Numbered from the stretch's first letter, positions 51,880 through 60,690 are shown. The stretch is DNA of 64,000 bases from Actinomyces wuliandei (GCF_004010955.1 NZ_CP025227.1:2914001-2978000), one strand, 5' to 3'. Made by a program: numbers and translations. Notes: generated from the letters alone by a model not told the origin.

Positions 51880-53094
51880 ATGTCAGACGACGCGCGGTCA
51901 GGAACCGGCAGCAACGGCTCGGGTCGCGGCCCGGACCGTGACTCAGCCGGTCCGGGCCGCGATGAGCTCAGGTCCTTCCTCTCCTCTGCCCCTGAGGGGC
52001 TCCGGGGCTGGGCCAGTGAGCAGCTGGCGCGCCTCGACGCCGAGGACGCCCCTGAGGACGGAGGCGCCGGGGCAGCCGACAGTGGCGCCCGCGTCGGTGA
52101 CAGTCAGGACCGCGAGACTGCCGGCGCCACCCGCGCGCCTTCCGGGGGCTCGCAGGGCGCGAGCGGTGATCCCGGCCCACCTGCTGCGGCGGTGCCCGAC
52201 GGCACGGAGGGCTCCACTGGGCTGGACGACCTGGACGACGAGCCCGCTGCCGACGTCGAGGACCTGCTTCCCGACGACCCCACCGACGACCTGCTCCCTG
52301 ACGACCCGGAGGACGACTCAGCCGAGGACCCGCCCAGCACTGCCAAGCCCCGCCCCCGGAGGGGTGCCTCGGCCCGTTCCTCCCAAGTCGGCTCCTCGCA
52401 CCCGGCAGCACCACACGGCCGACCGTCCTCGACGCCACGGCGCCGCAGGGGCGGGGTCTCACGCACCACCCTGGTGCTGGTGGTGCTGCTGTCGGCTGCC
52501 CTGGTGGTTCTCATCCAGCAGACCGGGCGCGGCGACGCCTCGGCGGGGTCCACGATGCCGGCCGACCACCCCTCAGTGGCTGGTGCGGATGCCACGGAGA
52601 TCGCCCAGATGGACGAGGCCGAGCCGGTCGACACCGAGCAGGAGGCCGCCCTGCAGGCTGAGGCCGAGGCCGACCCCACCAACGTCACCGCCCGCCAGGA
52701 GCTGGGGGTCATGTACCTGCGGGCCGCCCTGTACCAGGACGCGATCACCTGGCTCCAGCAGATCCTTGACACCGACCCCGACAACGTGGACGCGCTGCTG
52801 ACCATCGGTGTCGCGGAGTACCAGTCGAACCAGTACGAGGAGGCGGAGACCCACTGGCGCCGTGCCTCCCAGGTCAGCCCGGACACCGCTGAGCCTTGGT
52901 ACAACCTGGGCTTCCTCTACATGGCCCAGTCCCCGCCTGACACCGAGCAGGCCGCGCAGTGCTGGGACAAGGTCCTGGAGGTCGCCCCCGACTCGGACAT
53001 GGCTGAGACGGTACGCAGCCACCAGGGGCACCTGGGCTCAGGCTCCTCCGGGTCCCCCGCCCCCTCCGCCTCGCCGACGGCCACCGGAAGCTAG
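51880..53094 (+). CDS. TPR protein of cytochrome c assembly (NrfG/CcmI-like)
   Basis: 404 residues. A long acidic, disordered cytoplasmic N-terminus (to ~195) contains LLPDDPTDDLLPDDPEDD repeats. A membrane helix (TTLVLVVLLSAALVVLI) is followed by about three TPR units (TARQELGVMYLRAALYQDAITWLQQIL, VDALLTIGVAEYQSNQYEEAETHW, AEPWYNLGFLYMAQ). Its place between nrfA and ccdA suggests a chaperone presenting apocytochromes for heme attachment, like NrfG/CcmI. Confidence 0.75.
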   Translation: MSDDARSGTGSNGSGRGPDRDSAGPGRDELRSFLSSAPEGLRGWASEQLARLDAEDAPEDGGAGAADSGARVGDSQDRETAGATRAPSGGSQGASGDPGPPAAAVPDGTEGSTGLDDLDDEPAADVEDLLPDDPTDDLLPDDPEDDSAEDPPSTAKPRPRRGASARSSQVGSSHPAAPHGRPSSTPRRRRGGVSRTTLVLVVLLSAALVVLIQQTGRGDASAGSTMPADHPSVAGADATEIAQMDEAEPVDTEQEAALQAEAEADPTNVTARQELGVMYLRAALYQDAITWLQQILDTDPDNVDALLTIGVAEYQSNQYEEAETHWRRASQVSPDTAEPWYNLGFLYMAQSPPDTEQAAQCWDKVLEVAPDSDMAETVRSHQGHLGSGSSGSPAPSASPTATGS

Positions 53095-53096
53095 CG

Positions 53097-53798
53097 ATGG
53101 AGGTCACGGTCACGCTGCCGCTCGCCCTGCTCGCGGGGCTGGTCTCCTTCGCCTCACCCTGCTTCCTGCCCATCGTCCCCGCCTTCGTCAGCCAGCTCGT
53201 GGGGGGCGGCCCCCAGGAGGTGAGCAGGCAGGGCGCCCTGGTCAGCGCCGTGTGCTTCGTCGCGGGCTTCTCCGTGGTGTTCATCGCCCTGTGGGCGTCG
53301 GTGGGACTGATCGGGCGCTCGCTGGGCCCCTACGCGGTGCACGCACGGGTGGCCGGCGGGGCCGTCCTGGTGCTCATGGGGCTGCACGTCGCCAGGCTGC
53401 TGACGATCCGGCCCTTCGACACCCTGGTCCGCGCCTCCGGACCCTCCGGCGCAGGACCGGCCTCCCCGCTGCGCGCCGGGGTCATGGGGGTTGTCTTCGC
53501 CGCAGGGTGGACCCCGTGCATCGGCCCGATCCTCAGCGGCATCCTGGCCCTGGCCACCGTGAGCGCGACGGCGTGGTCAGGGGTCGGCCTCATGGTCGCC
53601 TACTGCCTGGGCCTGGGCGTGCCCGTGGTCGCCGTCGCCGTGGGCTCGGCCCAGGTCACCCGCCGGTTCGACTGGTTCCGGCGCCACCACGTCGCAGTCT
53701 CACTGGCCAGCGGGGCAGTCCTGGTCGCTGTCGGGCTGCTCATGGTCACCGGTCTCCTGGGGAGGCTGTCCACCCTGGTCCCCGGGCTCAGTCTGTAG
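53097..53798 (+). CDS. ccdA: CcdA, membrane thiol-disulfide transporter
   Basis: 233 residues with six membrane helices. The redox cysteines lie in FASPCFLPIVPAFVSQL and GWTPCIGPILSGIL, the symmetric CcdA/DsbD pattern. Moves reducing power across the membrane to keep CxxCH cysteines reduced for heme attachment. It starts 2 bp after the TPR gene. Confidence 0.92.
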   Translation: MEVTVTLPLALLAGLVSFASPCFLPIVPAFVSQLVGGGPQEVSRQGALVSAVCFVAGFSVVFIALWASVGLIGRSLGPYAVHARVAGGAVLVLMGLHVARLLTIRPFDTLVRASGPSGAGPASPLRAGVMGVVFAAGWTPCIGPILSGILALATVSATAWSGVGLMVAYCLGLGVPVVAVAVGSAQVTRRFDWFRRHHVAVSLASGAVLVAVGLLMVTGLLGRLSTLVPGLSL

Positions 53799-53806
53799 GG
53801 AGCGGC

Positions 53807-53858
53807 AGAGAGACAGAGAGACAGTGAGTAGAGAGAGACAGTGAGTAGACAGTGAGTT
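53807..53858 (+). repeat. Purine-rich tandem repeat before resB
   Basis: Imperfect iterations of GAGAGACAG and ACAGTGAGTAG fill the ccdA-resB gap. No canonical ribosome site is seen before ATG 53864 other than TAGG, so the repeat may set translation of resB. Confidence 0.6.
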
Positions 53859-53863
53859 AGGCG

Positions 53864-55405
53864 ATGAGCACGACGAGCAACGACCCCACCTCCTCACCAC
53901 ACGGGACCGGCAGCGCCACTGGTGCCAGCGGCCCCGGCAGTACCGGCGGCTCAGACCCGGTGGACGGCCTGGACGACCAGGCCGCGCTCTCCCTGGGTCC
54001 GATCCTGCGGCAGGCCTACTCCTTCTTCTACAAGAAGACGGTCGGGCTGGCCCTCATCCTGCTGACCGGGACACTGTCCCTCCTGGGCGTCATCATCCCC
54101 CAGATGCCAGCGGGTTCCAGGGTCAGCGAGGAGGCCACCGCCCAGTGGCTGGAGTCAGTCCGGCCGACCTTCGGCGGCTGGACCGACGTGCTGCGAGCCC
54201 TCGGTTTCTTCACGATGTTCAGCTCGGTCCCCTTCCTCGTGGTCATGGGGCTGCTGGCGCTGTCCATCACCGCCTGCACGATGCACCGGCTACCCGTACT
54301 GTGGAGGGCCGCCCGCCACCCACGCACCCGGGTGACCGCGCGCTTCTTCGACCGGGCCCGGCTGCGCGCCCGTTTCACGGCACCAGTGAGCGCCGAGCAG
54401 GCCTTCGAGGTGATCTGTTCCGACGCCCGTCGGCACCATCTGCGGGTGGTCGTTGACGAGCGCGGCCCCGGCTACAACGCCTACATGGACCGCAGCCGGT
54501 GGGCACCCTTCGGCACGGTGCTGGCCCACCTCGCCTTCCTCGTGATCATGGCCGGGTTCGTCATCTCCTCGGTGACCGGCTTCCGTGACGAGCAGTTCGC
54601 CCTGACGGTCGGCTACCCCCGGGAGGTCGGCCACGGCACCTCGCTGGTGGCGGAGGCCCGGGGGTTCCAGGACACCTACTACGACGACGGCTCCCCCCAG
54701 GACTACGTCGCCGACCTCGTGGTGTCCAAGGACGGCCAGGAGGTGGCCGCCCAGGAGGTGCGGGTCAACCACCCCTTGACCTACGACGGCGTCATGTTCC
54801 ACCAGTCCTACTTCGGGGTCTCCGCCGTCATGGAGGTCACCGACGAGTCCGGGACCCAGGTCTTCCACGGCGGTGTCGCCCTGGACCGCACCACCAGCGA
54901 CGAGACCCTCGTCTTCGGCAGCACCCCCCTGCCCGACGGGACCACGGCCTACGTCATCGGGTCGGCCTCCGGCCAGACCGGCACCGGTATCGAGCCGGGG
55001 CAGATGAGGGTGGAGGTCTACCAGGGCGAGGACAACACCCCGGTGGACGAGGCCGTGCTCGACACGGGGGTGCCCACGCAGGTGGGGGGCCACACCTTCA
55101 CCTTTGAGCGCGAGCAGCAGTTCACCGGGATGATCGTGCGACGGGACCCGGGGGCCGGGGTCGTGTGGGTTGGCTTCGCCCTCCTGGCTGTGGGCACCTG
55201 CGCCACGATGTTCTTCCCGCACCGTCGGCTGTGGGTGCGGGTCACCGACACGGGCGGCTCCCGCAAAGAGGCGCTGGTCCAGATGGCCTCACCGGACCGG
55301 CGCGACTCCAGCTTCACCAGGCTGTTCACAGACATGACGCTGCGCGTCAGCCGCACCATGACACGTCACACCGGTCCCAGTCACACCGAGATCAAGAGGA
55401 ACTAA
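53864..55405 (+). CDS. resB: ResB/Ccs1 cytochrome c biogenesis protein
   Basis: 513 residues. Membrane helices near 60-80, 110-130, 215-235 and 430-450 with a large extracytoplasmic domain between. Family features include LTGTLSLLGVIIPQMP, FFTMFSSVPFLVVMGLLALSITACTMHR, APFGTVLAHLAFLVIMAGFVIS and VNHPLTYDGVMFHQSYFG. With CcsA it exports heme and joins it to apocytochromes (system II). The starting ATG follows a purine-rich tandem repeat. Confidence 0.9.
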   Translation: MSTTSNDPTSSPHGTGSATGASGPGSTGGSDPVDGLDDQAALSLGPILRQAYSFFYKKTVGLALILLTGTLSLLGVIIPQMPAGSRVSEEATAQWLESVRPTFGGWTDVLRALGFFTMFSSVPFLVVMGLLALSITACTMHRLPVLWRAARHPRTRVTARFFDRARLRARFTAPVSAEQAFEVICSDARRHHLRVVVDERGPGYNAYMDRSRWAPFGTVLAHLAFLVIMAGFVISSVTGFRDEQFALTVGYPREVGHGTSLVAEARGFQDTYYDDGSPQDYVADLVVSKDGQEVAAQEVRVNHPLTYDGVMFHQSYFGVSAVMEVTDESGTQVFHGGVALDRTTSDETLVFGSTPLPDGTTAYVIGSASGQTGTGIEPGQMRVEVYQGEDNTPVDEAVLDTGVPTQVGGHTFTFEREQQFTGMIVRRDPGAGVVWVGFALLAVGTCATMFFPHRRLWVRVTDTGGSRKEALVQMASPDRRDSSFTRLFTDMTLRVSRTMTRHTGPSHTEIKRN

Positions 55406-55430
55406 GAGAGGAACACTGAGAGGAGCGACG

Positions 55431-56354
55431 ATGCTTGAGTACTCCCAAGCCCTCCTGCTGATCACGACGGTGCTCGTCGTCGTGTCCACCATCGCCTACC
55501 TGGGGGCCTTCCTCGCCGCCCGTACGGCAGCAGTGACAGCCGCAGCCGCGACGGGGACCGGCGGTGCCACCGTGGTCATCAATACTGGTGACGGTGACAG
55601 GACCATTGAGGTGACCGGGGGCTCCCAGCGCACCCCGACCAGGCGGTTCACCGTGACCTGGTGGGCGGCCAGGTCCACCCAGCTGGGCCTGGTCCTGCTG
55701 ACCGGCTCCCTGGTCGCCCGCACGATCGCCACCGGTCACGCCCCCTTCTCCAACCACTACGAGTTCGCCCTCTCCTTCGCGTGGGGGATGATGCTGGCCC
55801 AGGTGTACTTCGAGCTGCGCTACCGGGTGCGGACCGTGTCGATCATCGTGCTGCCGGCGATCCTGGCGATGCTCATCTACGCCTCGACCCTGTCCTACCA
55901 GCCCAGCCCGCTCATGCCGGCCCTGCAGAACTCCCCCCTGCTGACCCTGCACGTGTTCACCGCCTCCCTGGGCTACGGCGCCTCCGTCGTCTCCTTCGCG
56001 GCCGCGGTGATGTACCTGCTGGCGCCACACGTGCGCTGGAGGGGCTGGCCCCGCAGGGAGGTCCTTGACGACCTGGGCTACCGGGCCACGGTGGTGACCT
56101 TCCCGATGCTCACCCTCATGCTCATCCTGGGGGCGCTGTGGGGCAACGTGGCCTGGGGCCGCTACTGGGGCTGGGACCCCAAGGAGGTCGCCGCCCTGGT
56201 GACCTGGCTGATCTACGGCGCCTACCTGCACGCCCGGGTCACTCGCAGCTGGCGGGGCACCCGGTCGGCGTGGCTGCTGATCCTCGGCTTCGGCGCCGTC
56301 ATCTTCACCTACCTGGGCAACCTGTTCTTCGGGGGGCTGCACTCCTATGCCTGA
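55431..56354 (+). CDS. ccsA: CcsA/ResC heme export and attachment protein
   Basis: 307 residues, about eight membrane helices. The WWD-type heme motif is WGRYWGWDPKEVAALVTWLIYGAYLH; conserved histidines are in FSNHYEF and ILLHVFTA-like LLTLHVFTASLGY. Pairs with ResB as the heme lyase. AGGAG precedes the start; the end overlaps the thioredoxin-like gene by 8 bp. Confidence 0.92.
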   Translation: MLEYSQALLLITTVLVVVSTIAYLGAFLAARTAAVTAAAATGTGGATVVINTGDGDRTIEVTGGSQRTPTRRFTVTWWAARSTQLGLVLLTGSLVARTIATGHAPFSNHYEFALSFAWGMMLAQVYFELRYRVRTVSIIVLPAILAMLIYASTLSYQPSPLMPALQNSPLLTLHVFTASLGYGASVVSFAAAVMYLLAPHVRWRGWPRREVLDDLGYRATVVTFPMLTLMLILGALWGNVAWGRYWGWDPKEVAALVTWLIYGAYLHARVTRSWRGTRSAWLLILGFGAVIFTYLGNLFFGGLHSYA

Positions 56355-57018
56355 CCGCAGTACCGGGCCCGGCCCGGACGACGCCACGGCACGTGCGGCC
56401 GCTGGAGGGGAGCCTGCCTGGCGCGCCGCCCTGCGTGGCTCCAGGTTCGGGCAGGTGGCCGTCATCGCGGTGGCGGCCTTCGCGGTGGCCATCGCCGCCT
56501 GGTGGGCCGTCGGCCCGCAGGACGCCGGGCAGGCACCACAGGCCGAGGGCTCCGTCGTCACCCAGGTGGACGTCGACGGCGTCCAGCAGGCGCCGGTGGC
56601 CGGGGACAGGGCGCCAGCCTTCAGCGGCACCGACATCAGCTCCCAGGAGGTGGTGGTGGACCCGGAGGCCATGGACGGGCGGCCGGTGTGGCTCATGTTC
56701 GTCGCCACGTGGTGCACCGGCTGCCGCACCGAGATGCCCGACGTCCAGGAGGCCGCAGCCGCCTACGGGGAGGACGTCGAGGTCATCGTGGTCTACGTCG
56801 GGGAGGACACCTCCACCGTCAGCGCCTACTCCCAGCGTGTGGGCAACAACCTCACCGAGGTTCCCGACCGGTCCCAGGCGGTCTCCGCCGCCTACGGGGT
56901 CATGGGGGTGCCCTCGCACTTCTTTATCGACGCTGACGGCACCGTGCGCCAGGCCAGCGTCGGCCTGCTCACCCCCGACCAGATGGCCCAGGCGCTGGAC
57001 GGGATCACGGGGCCGTAA
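56347..57018 (+). CDS. resA: ResA/TlpA-like thiol-disulfide oxidoreductase
   Basis: 223 residues. A membrane anchor near 37-57, then a thioredoxin fold with LMFVATWCTGCRTEMPDVQ (active CxxC) and the cis-proline loop GVMGVPSHFFIDADG. Reduces the heme-binding cysteines of apocytochromes, supplied by CcdA. Last gene of the nrf-ccs operon. Confidence 0.88.
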   Translation: MPDRSTGPGPDDATARAAAGGEPAWRAALRGSRFGQVAVIAVAAFAVAIAAWWAVGPQDAGQAPQAEGSVVTQVDVDGVQQAPVAGDRAPAFSGTDISSQEVVVDPEAMDGRPVWLMFVATWCTGCRTEMPDVQEAAAAYGEDVEVIVVYVGEDTSTVSAYSQRVGNNLTEVPDRSQAVSAAYGVMGVPSHFFIDADGTVRQASVGLLTPDQMAQALDGITGP

Positions 57019-57123
57019 GGCAGGCGAGCCAGGTGCCGGGGCTGTTCTGGTGTCGCCGCCTGAGCCTCAGCACCTCCACAAGCTAGACCGACAGCTCCGA
57101 GCCCACATGGGAGCGCAGGCCTA

Positions 57124-57152
57124 TTGACACGCCTGTACCCGTGACGTAATAT
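57124..57152 (+). promoter_or_regulatory. Near-consensus promoter of the RiPP precursor gene
   Basis: TTGACA (57124-57129) and TAATAT (57147-57152) are exactly 17 bp apart, unusually close to the sigma-70 consensus for this GC-rich DNA. Expected start near 57158-57160. Confidence 0.85.
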
Positions 57153-57157
57153 AGCCC

Positions 57158-57191
57158 GTGTCTGCCGCAACTGAACAGTAGCGGCAGACGC
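57158..57191 (+). promoter_or_regulatory. 5' leader hairpin of the precursor mRNA
   Basis: GTGTCTGCCGC and GCGGCAGACGC form an 11-bp stem (one G-U) with a 12-nt loop at the very start of the predicted transcript. It may stabilise the mRNA or attenuate. Confidence 0.7.
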
Positions 57192-57226
57192 AGTCCCAAC
57201 ACCTCAACGTCGAGCCAGGAGTAGCC

Positions 57227-57355
57227 ATGTCCGAGGCCGCAACCGCCCAGGGCTTCAGCATCGTGACGTACGGAGAAGACGAGACGTTCTTTGAACCTAC
57301 CGCCGCACGGTGCAGCTCATCGTCAAGCACCTGCTGCGCCGCCTGCGTGGGGTAG
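57227..57355 (+). CDS. Plantazolicin-like thiazole/oxazole RiPP precursor peptide
   Basis: 42 residues, AGGAG five bases before ATG 57227. The leader ends YGEDETFFEPTAA and the core is RCSSSSSTCCAACVG. Plantazolicin's precursor reads HGEGQHLFEPMAA then RCTCTTIISSSSTF, so FEPxAARC and the Ser/Thr/Cys-rich core are shared. In plantazolicin the leader is cut before Arg, the Arg is dimethylated and ten Cys/Ser/Thr are cyclised. Here also ten are available (four Cys, five Ser, one Thr), but the CCAAC tail differs. A SagB-type dehydrogenase, exporter and CPBP protease follow. Too short for automatic gene callers. Confidence 0.88.
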   Translation: MSEAATAQGFSIVTYGEDETFFEPTAARCSSSSSTCCAACVG

Positions 57356-57562
57356 GCCTGTCCGGCAGCGCTGCCCGCCTATTTCCTGCGTGGCAAGGAA
57401 ACACGCTACTGCCTGGCAGGGTTGGCGTGCGCCGCACATTTCCGCCAGCGCGGACTATCGAGGAGCGACTCACAGGTTGCCGACCAGCTCCCCTACTATC
57501 AGTACCACGTCGACCATTTACCACAAACCAACGCAAAGGACCGACGCAAAGGAAGGGATATG

Positions 57563-57754
57563 ATGGGGCCAGAAGTCAGGCGCGGCGCACTCATTGGTGT
57601 GACTTGTGCAGCCATCGGCAGCACCGGGTACTACCTCACCACACCTGACATCGTCGGGGCGCTGTTCGTCGGGGTCATCGGACTAGCCATAAGCGTCGTC
57701 ATCTTTGTCATCATGAGCATCGCCGGGCGAGGACAGCACGATGGCGAGCCGTAG
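57563..57754 (+). CDS. Small membrane protein of the RiPP locus
   Basis: 63 residues from the second of two ATGs (57563), five bases after GGAAGGG. Two hydrophobic helices (about 9-30 and 34-52) and a short polar tail. Small membrane proteins of unknown role occur in plantazolicin-type clusters; immunity is one possibility. The 57356-57550 gap upstream shows no convincing gene. Confidence 0.55.
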   Translation: MGPEVRRGALIGVTCAAIGSTGYYLTTPDIVGALFVGVIGLAISVVIFVIMSIAGRGQHDGEP

Positions 57755-57821
57755 ATCGGCGGCCGCACCAGAGCAGCCAAGCCAGTCGGAGGTGGCATAG
57801 GCACCAGGCGGGCAGGAGGAG

Positions 57822-58637
57822 ATGACTGTGGACGGACCAACCATCCACAGCGCAAATCTGACAACTATTGTGTACGGGGCCGACGTCCCAGATGCTCTTG
57901 ACTGCTCCGAGACCTGGTTCGAGGCGTCGAAGGTACGCCGCGAGTCGATGGGGTGGGACTGCCCGGGCATCCAGGTGCTGCAGAGCTCTCCCGCACTGCA
58001 AGAAATCTCTTCTCGTGGCGCCAGGAGCTACGACCACCTTCCAAGGGTAAGTCTCGGTGCTCCAGAGTATCCTGCAGCGCCCCTGGGGCAGGTCCTGCTC
58101 GGCCGACGATCATCAGACGTGTTCCTCGGCTCCATGACTGTGAAGCAGCTTTCAGGCCTGCTGCGGTACGGAGCAGGGATGACTGACGTACAGGGCAGAA
58201 GCAGCCACCTACGCACCACGCCATCGGCAGGTGCACTGCACCCCCTGGACCTGTTCTTCTACGCGAGGCACGTCGACGACCTTCAGGAAGGTGTGTACTA
58301 CTACCTGCCACAAGAAAACCATGCGGTCAAGATCGCTGCCTCACTGGGGGACGCAGTCGCCTCCTCTTTTTTTGACGCGGCCGGGTCCTCGGACAGCGCG
58401 GTCATCATTCTCATCGCGTGCACCTTCTGGCGCACGCGGTTCAAGTACGGACACAGAGGGCTCCGGTTCTGCCTCATAGAGGCTGGGCACATGGCTCAGA
58501 ACTTCCTCCTGCTGTCCACTGCCTACGGACTTCCGTCCCGCGCCCTCGGAGGATTTGTCGACGATGAGATCAACGATCGCATACCTTCTCTCAACGGAGT
58601 CGACACGGCGCTGCTCTACGCACTGACCGTCGGCTAG
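57822..58637 (+). CDS. SagB-type azoline dehydrogenase (flavin-dependent)
   Basis: 271 residues after AGGAGGAG. SagB/ThcOx pattern: LGRRSSDVF, TTPSAGALHPLDLFFYARHV, GVYYYLPQENHAVK, then RTRFKYGHRGLRFCLIEAGHMAQNFLLLSTAYGL and ALGGFVDDEIN. The KYG-containing segment holds the catalytic Lys-Tyr pair of this family. Oxidises thiazolines and oxazolines to azoles using FMN. All landmark residues are present, so it looks functional. Confidence 0.88.
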   Translation: MTVDGPTIHSANLTTIVYGADVPDALDCSETWFEASKVRRESMGWDCPGIQVLQSSPALQEISSRGARSYDHLPRVSLGAPEYPAAPLGQVLLGRRSSDVFLGSMTVKQLSGLLRYGAGMTDVQGRSSHLRTTPSAGALHPLDLFFYARHVDDLQEGVYYYLPQENHAVKIAASLGDAVASSFFDAAGSSDSAVIILIACTFWRTRFKYGHRGLRFCLIEAGHMAQNFLLLSTAYGLPSRALGGFVDDEINDRIPSLNGVDTALLYALTVG

Positions 58638-58672
58638 CGCCCTATATGTCAGCAGGCAGAACAGGAGGAGCG

Positions 58673-59596
58673 GTGACCCACGGATCCGATACCGTTGTCG
58701 AGGCACGGGGGCTGTCAAAGAAGTTTGGTGACGTCACAGCGGTGTCTGACGTCAGCTTTGAGGTGGCACGCGGCAGTGTCGTCGGGGTCCTCGGCAGGAA
58801 CGGTGCCGGCAAGTCCACGCTGGTGTCCATGCTGGTCGGACTGACATCCCCCTCCTCAGGCAGCGTCCAGGTACTGGGCTGCGATCCTCGCGCAGCACGC
58901 TCACGCAGCAGGCTGGGCGTTGTCCCGCAGGACGTGGCCTTGCCGGGCAACCTCACGGCATATGAGCTCGGCGCCTTTGTCTCCGCCCACTTCCCGTCAA
59001 GCAGCCACCGCTATCAGCAGGTGCTCCACTCCTGGGGCATCAAGGACTTCTGCTCCACACGGATCAGGAGGCTGTCCGGCGGGCAGAGACGACGGGTTGC
59101 TGTCGGCCTGGCGTTCGTCGGGAACCCACTCCTCGTTGTTCTCGACGAGCCGACCACAGGACTGGACCCCGAGTCCCGACGTGCTATGTGGAGCAGGATA
59201 CGGGAGGAAGCCAGCAGGGGGATGACCGTGGTCATCACCTCCCACTACCTGGAGGAGATCGAGTACCTCAGCGACCACATCCTTCTCATGGAGAAGGGGA
59301 CGCTGATTGAGAACCGCTCGATCTCAAGCTTCCTGGCGCTCAAGAGGCAGGGGTGCGTCTCCTTCGTCTCATCCGCCTCCGTGGAGCAGGTCCGGATGGC
59401 GGTCGGCCGACAGGCGGAGGTTGTCGCGAACCACCACGCCTTCAAGGTCAGGAGCCAGGATACCGACGGAGTCGTACGGGCACTAGTGCATTCCGGCCTC
59501 GAGTTCCAGGAGCTGCGTGTCACCGGGTGGAGCCTTGAGGACGTCCTTATAGAAAGAATGGAGGAGCAGGATGCCCACCCTCAGCGGCACCGATAG
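58673..59596 (+). CDS. ABC transporter ATPase of the RiPP locus
   Basis: 307 residues from GTG 58673, four bases after AGGAGG; an ATG at 58646 lacks a site. Walker A GRNGAGKST, Q-loop VVPQDVAL, signature RLSGGQRRRVAVGLAF, Walker B LLVVLDEPTTGLD and H-loop TSHYLEEIEYL. DrrA/CcmA-like exporter ATPase with a C-terminal accessory region. Probably exports the mature peptide or gives self-immunity. Overlaps the permease start. Confidence 0.9.
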   Translation: MTHGSDTVVEARGLSKKFGDVTAVSDVSFEVARGSVVGVLGRNGAGKSTLVSMLVGLTSPSSGSVQVLGCDPRAARSRSRLGVVPQDVALPGNLTAYELGAFVSAHFPSSSHRYQQVLHSWGIKDFCSTRIRRLSGGQRRRVAVGLAFVGNPLLVVLDEPTTGLDPESRRAMWSRIREEASRGMTVVITSHYLEEIEYLSDHILLMEKGTLIENRSISSFLALKRQGCVSFVSSASVEQVRMAVGRQAEVVANHHAFKVRSQDTDGVVRALVHSGLEFQELRVTGWSLEDVLIERMEEQDAHPQRHR

Positions 59597-60341
59597 CCAG
59601 GGGGCGCCTCCCGGCGTCCTGGCAGCCCATCTACGCATAGTCCTGGTCGACACCTTCCGCGAGCCTACGGCGCTCATCGGGAACGTCCTTATCCCAATTG
59701 TGTGCTTTCTCTTCTTTGTGCTTCCCAACAGGGGCGTCGTCGAGTCGGCCGACGCCGCAACCGAGGCAACACTTCAGCTGACAAGCATGCTGGGGTTCTC
59801 CACCTGTCTGTTCGGCTACTCCATGTCTGTGGCCCAGGACCGAGACACTGGGTTCGGGCTCTACCTCAGGACCCTCCCCGTGGGTCCGCTCCCCCGGTTC
59901 CTTTCAGTTGCGGCTGGGACGCTTGCCGTCACGGTTGTCGGGGTTGTGCTTCTGTGGCTGCTTGCCCTGGTGACAACAGCAACCAGTCCGGCACCGAGCC
60001 TGGCTGCCGGACTGGCAGGCCTCCTCATCACAATGGTCACCTGGGGCCTGTTCGGGGCCGCGCTGGGGCAGGTCGTCAATGTCAAGACAGTCATCACCGT
60101 CGCCCAGCTGGTCTTCTTGTCCCTGGCATTCGCTGGGGGCATGCTGGTGTCTCCCGACTACATGCCGGAGGCGCTGGACTCAGTCAGTACCTACCTCCCC
60201 TCACGCGCCTCGCGTGACCTGGTGTGCAGCCTGGGCAGCGGGCAAGAGGTGAGCACGACAACGGTGGTCATGAGCATTGTCTGGACACTCGTCTTTGGAG
60301 TGGGCAGCATCCTGGCCACCAGGTTCTCTCAACGTCGTTAG
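59571..60341 (+). CDS. ABC-2 type permease of the RiPP locus
   Basis: 256 residues, overlapping the ATPase gene by 26 bp. Six membrane helices in the ABC-2 arrangement (LIGNVLIPIVCFLFFVL; LSVAAGTLAVTVVGVVLLWLLAL; LVFLSLAFAGGMLVSPDYMPEAL). The PDYMP segment before the last helices is typical of drug and peptide exporters. Confidence 0.87.
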   Translation: MPTLSGTDSQGAPPGVLAAHLRIVLVDTFREPTALIGNVLIPIVCFLFFVLPNRGVVESADAATEATLQLTSMLGFSTCLFGYSMSVAQDRDTGFGLYLRTLPVGPLPRFLSVAAGTLAVTVVGVVLLWLLALVTTATSPAPSLAAGLAGLLITMVTWGLFGAALGQVVNVKTVITVAQLVFLSLAFAGGMLVSPDYMPEALDSVSTYLPSRASRDLVCSLGSGQEVSTTTVVMSIVWTLVFGVGSILATRFSQRR

Positions 60342-60357
60342 CGTGTACGGAGGCACA

Positions 60358-60690
60358 ATGACTGGTGACGGCTATGCTGTCCAGGATGCCACAGGCCGAG
60401 CCCTGGCACCGGAGTTGGAGCACGACTACTACACGGCGCTGAGGTACGCACGCCATACCCAGCACGAAGTTGGGCTCAGGTACTGGAAGCGCAGTACCAG
60501 GGTTCTGGACGTAGGCTGTCAGCTGGGCGCTCTGGGCCAGGTTCTCGCGGACACTTGTCACGACTACACCGGTCTGGACACGGACAGCAGCGTCCTGGCG
60601 TCCGCCCAGGCCAGCCTACCGGATGCACATTTTTTTCAAGAAGATGTGGAGAGTCCTTCCGTCACGAGGAACGGAACCTACGACGCTGAA
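60358..60690 (+). pseudogene. Truncated SAM-dependent methyltransferase
   Basis: A strong GGAGG site precedes ATG 60358. The N-terminal half of a class I methyltransferase is clear: RVLDVGCQLGALGQVLAD (motif I) and YTGLDTDSSVLASAQ (motif II), to FFQEDVES...NGTYD. After about 110 codons similarity ends. The frame stays open to 61212 but that part is the out-of-frame shadow of the CPBP gene. Plantazolicin-type clusters encode a methyltransferase that dimethylates the N-terminal Arg; this may be its remnant. A T7 run lies at 60630. Confidence 0.7.

Noticed and set aside
55392..56729. Minus-strand frame opposite ccsA/resA
   Set aside because: Low-complexity antisense translation with no membrane or domain pattern, against two well-recognised genes.
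57356..57550. In-frame continuation after the precursor stop as a second RiPP gene
   Set aside because: There is no start codon with a ribosome site and no recognised similarity. A stop at 57353 separates it from the precursor.
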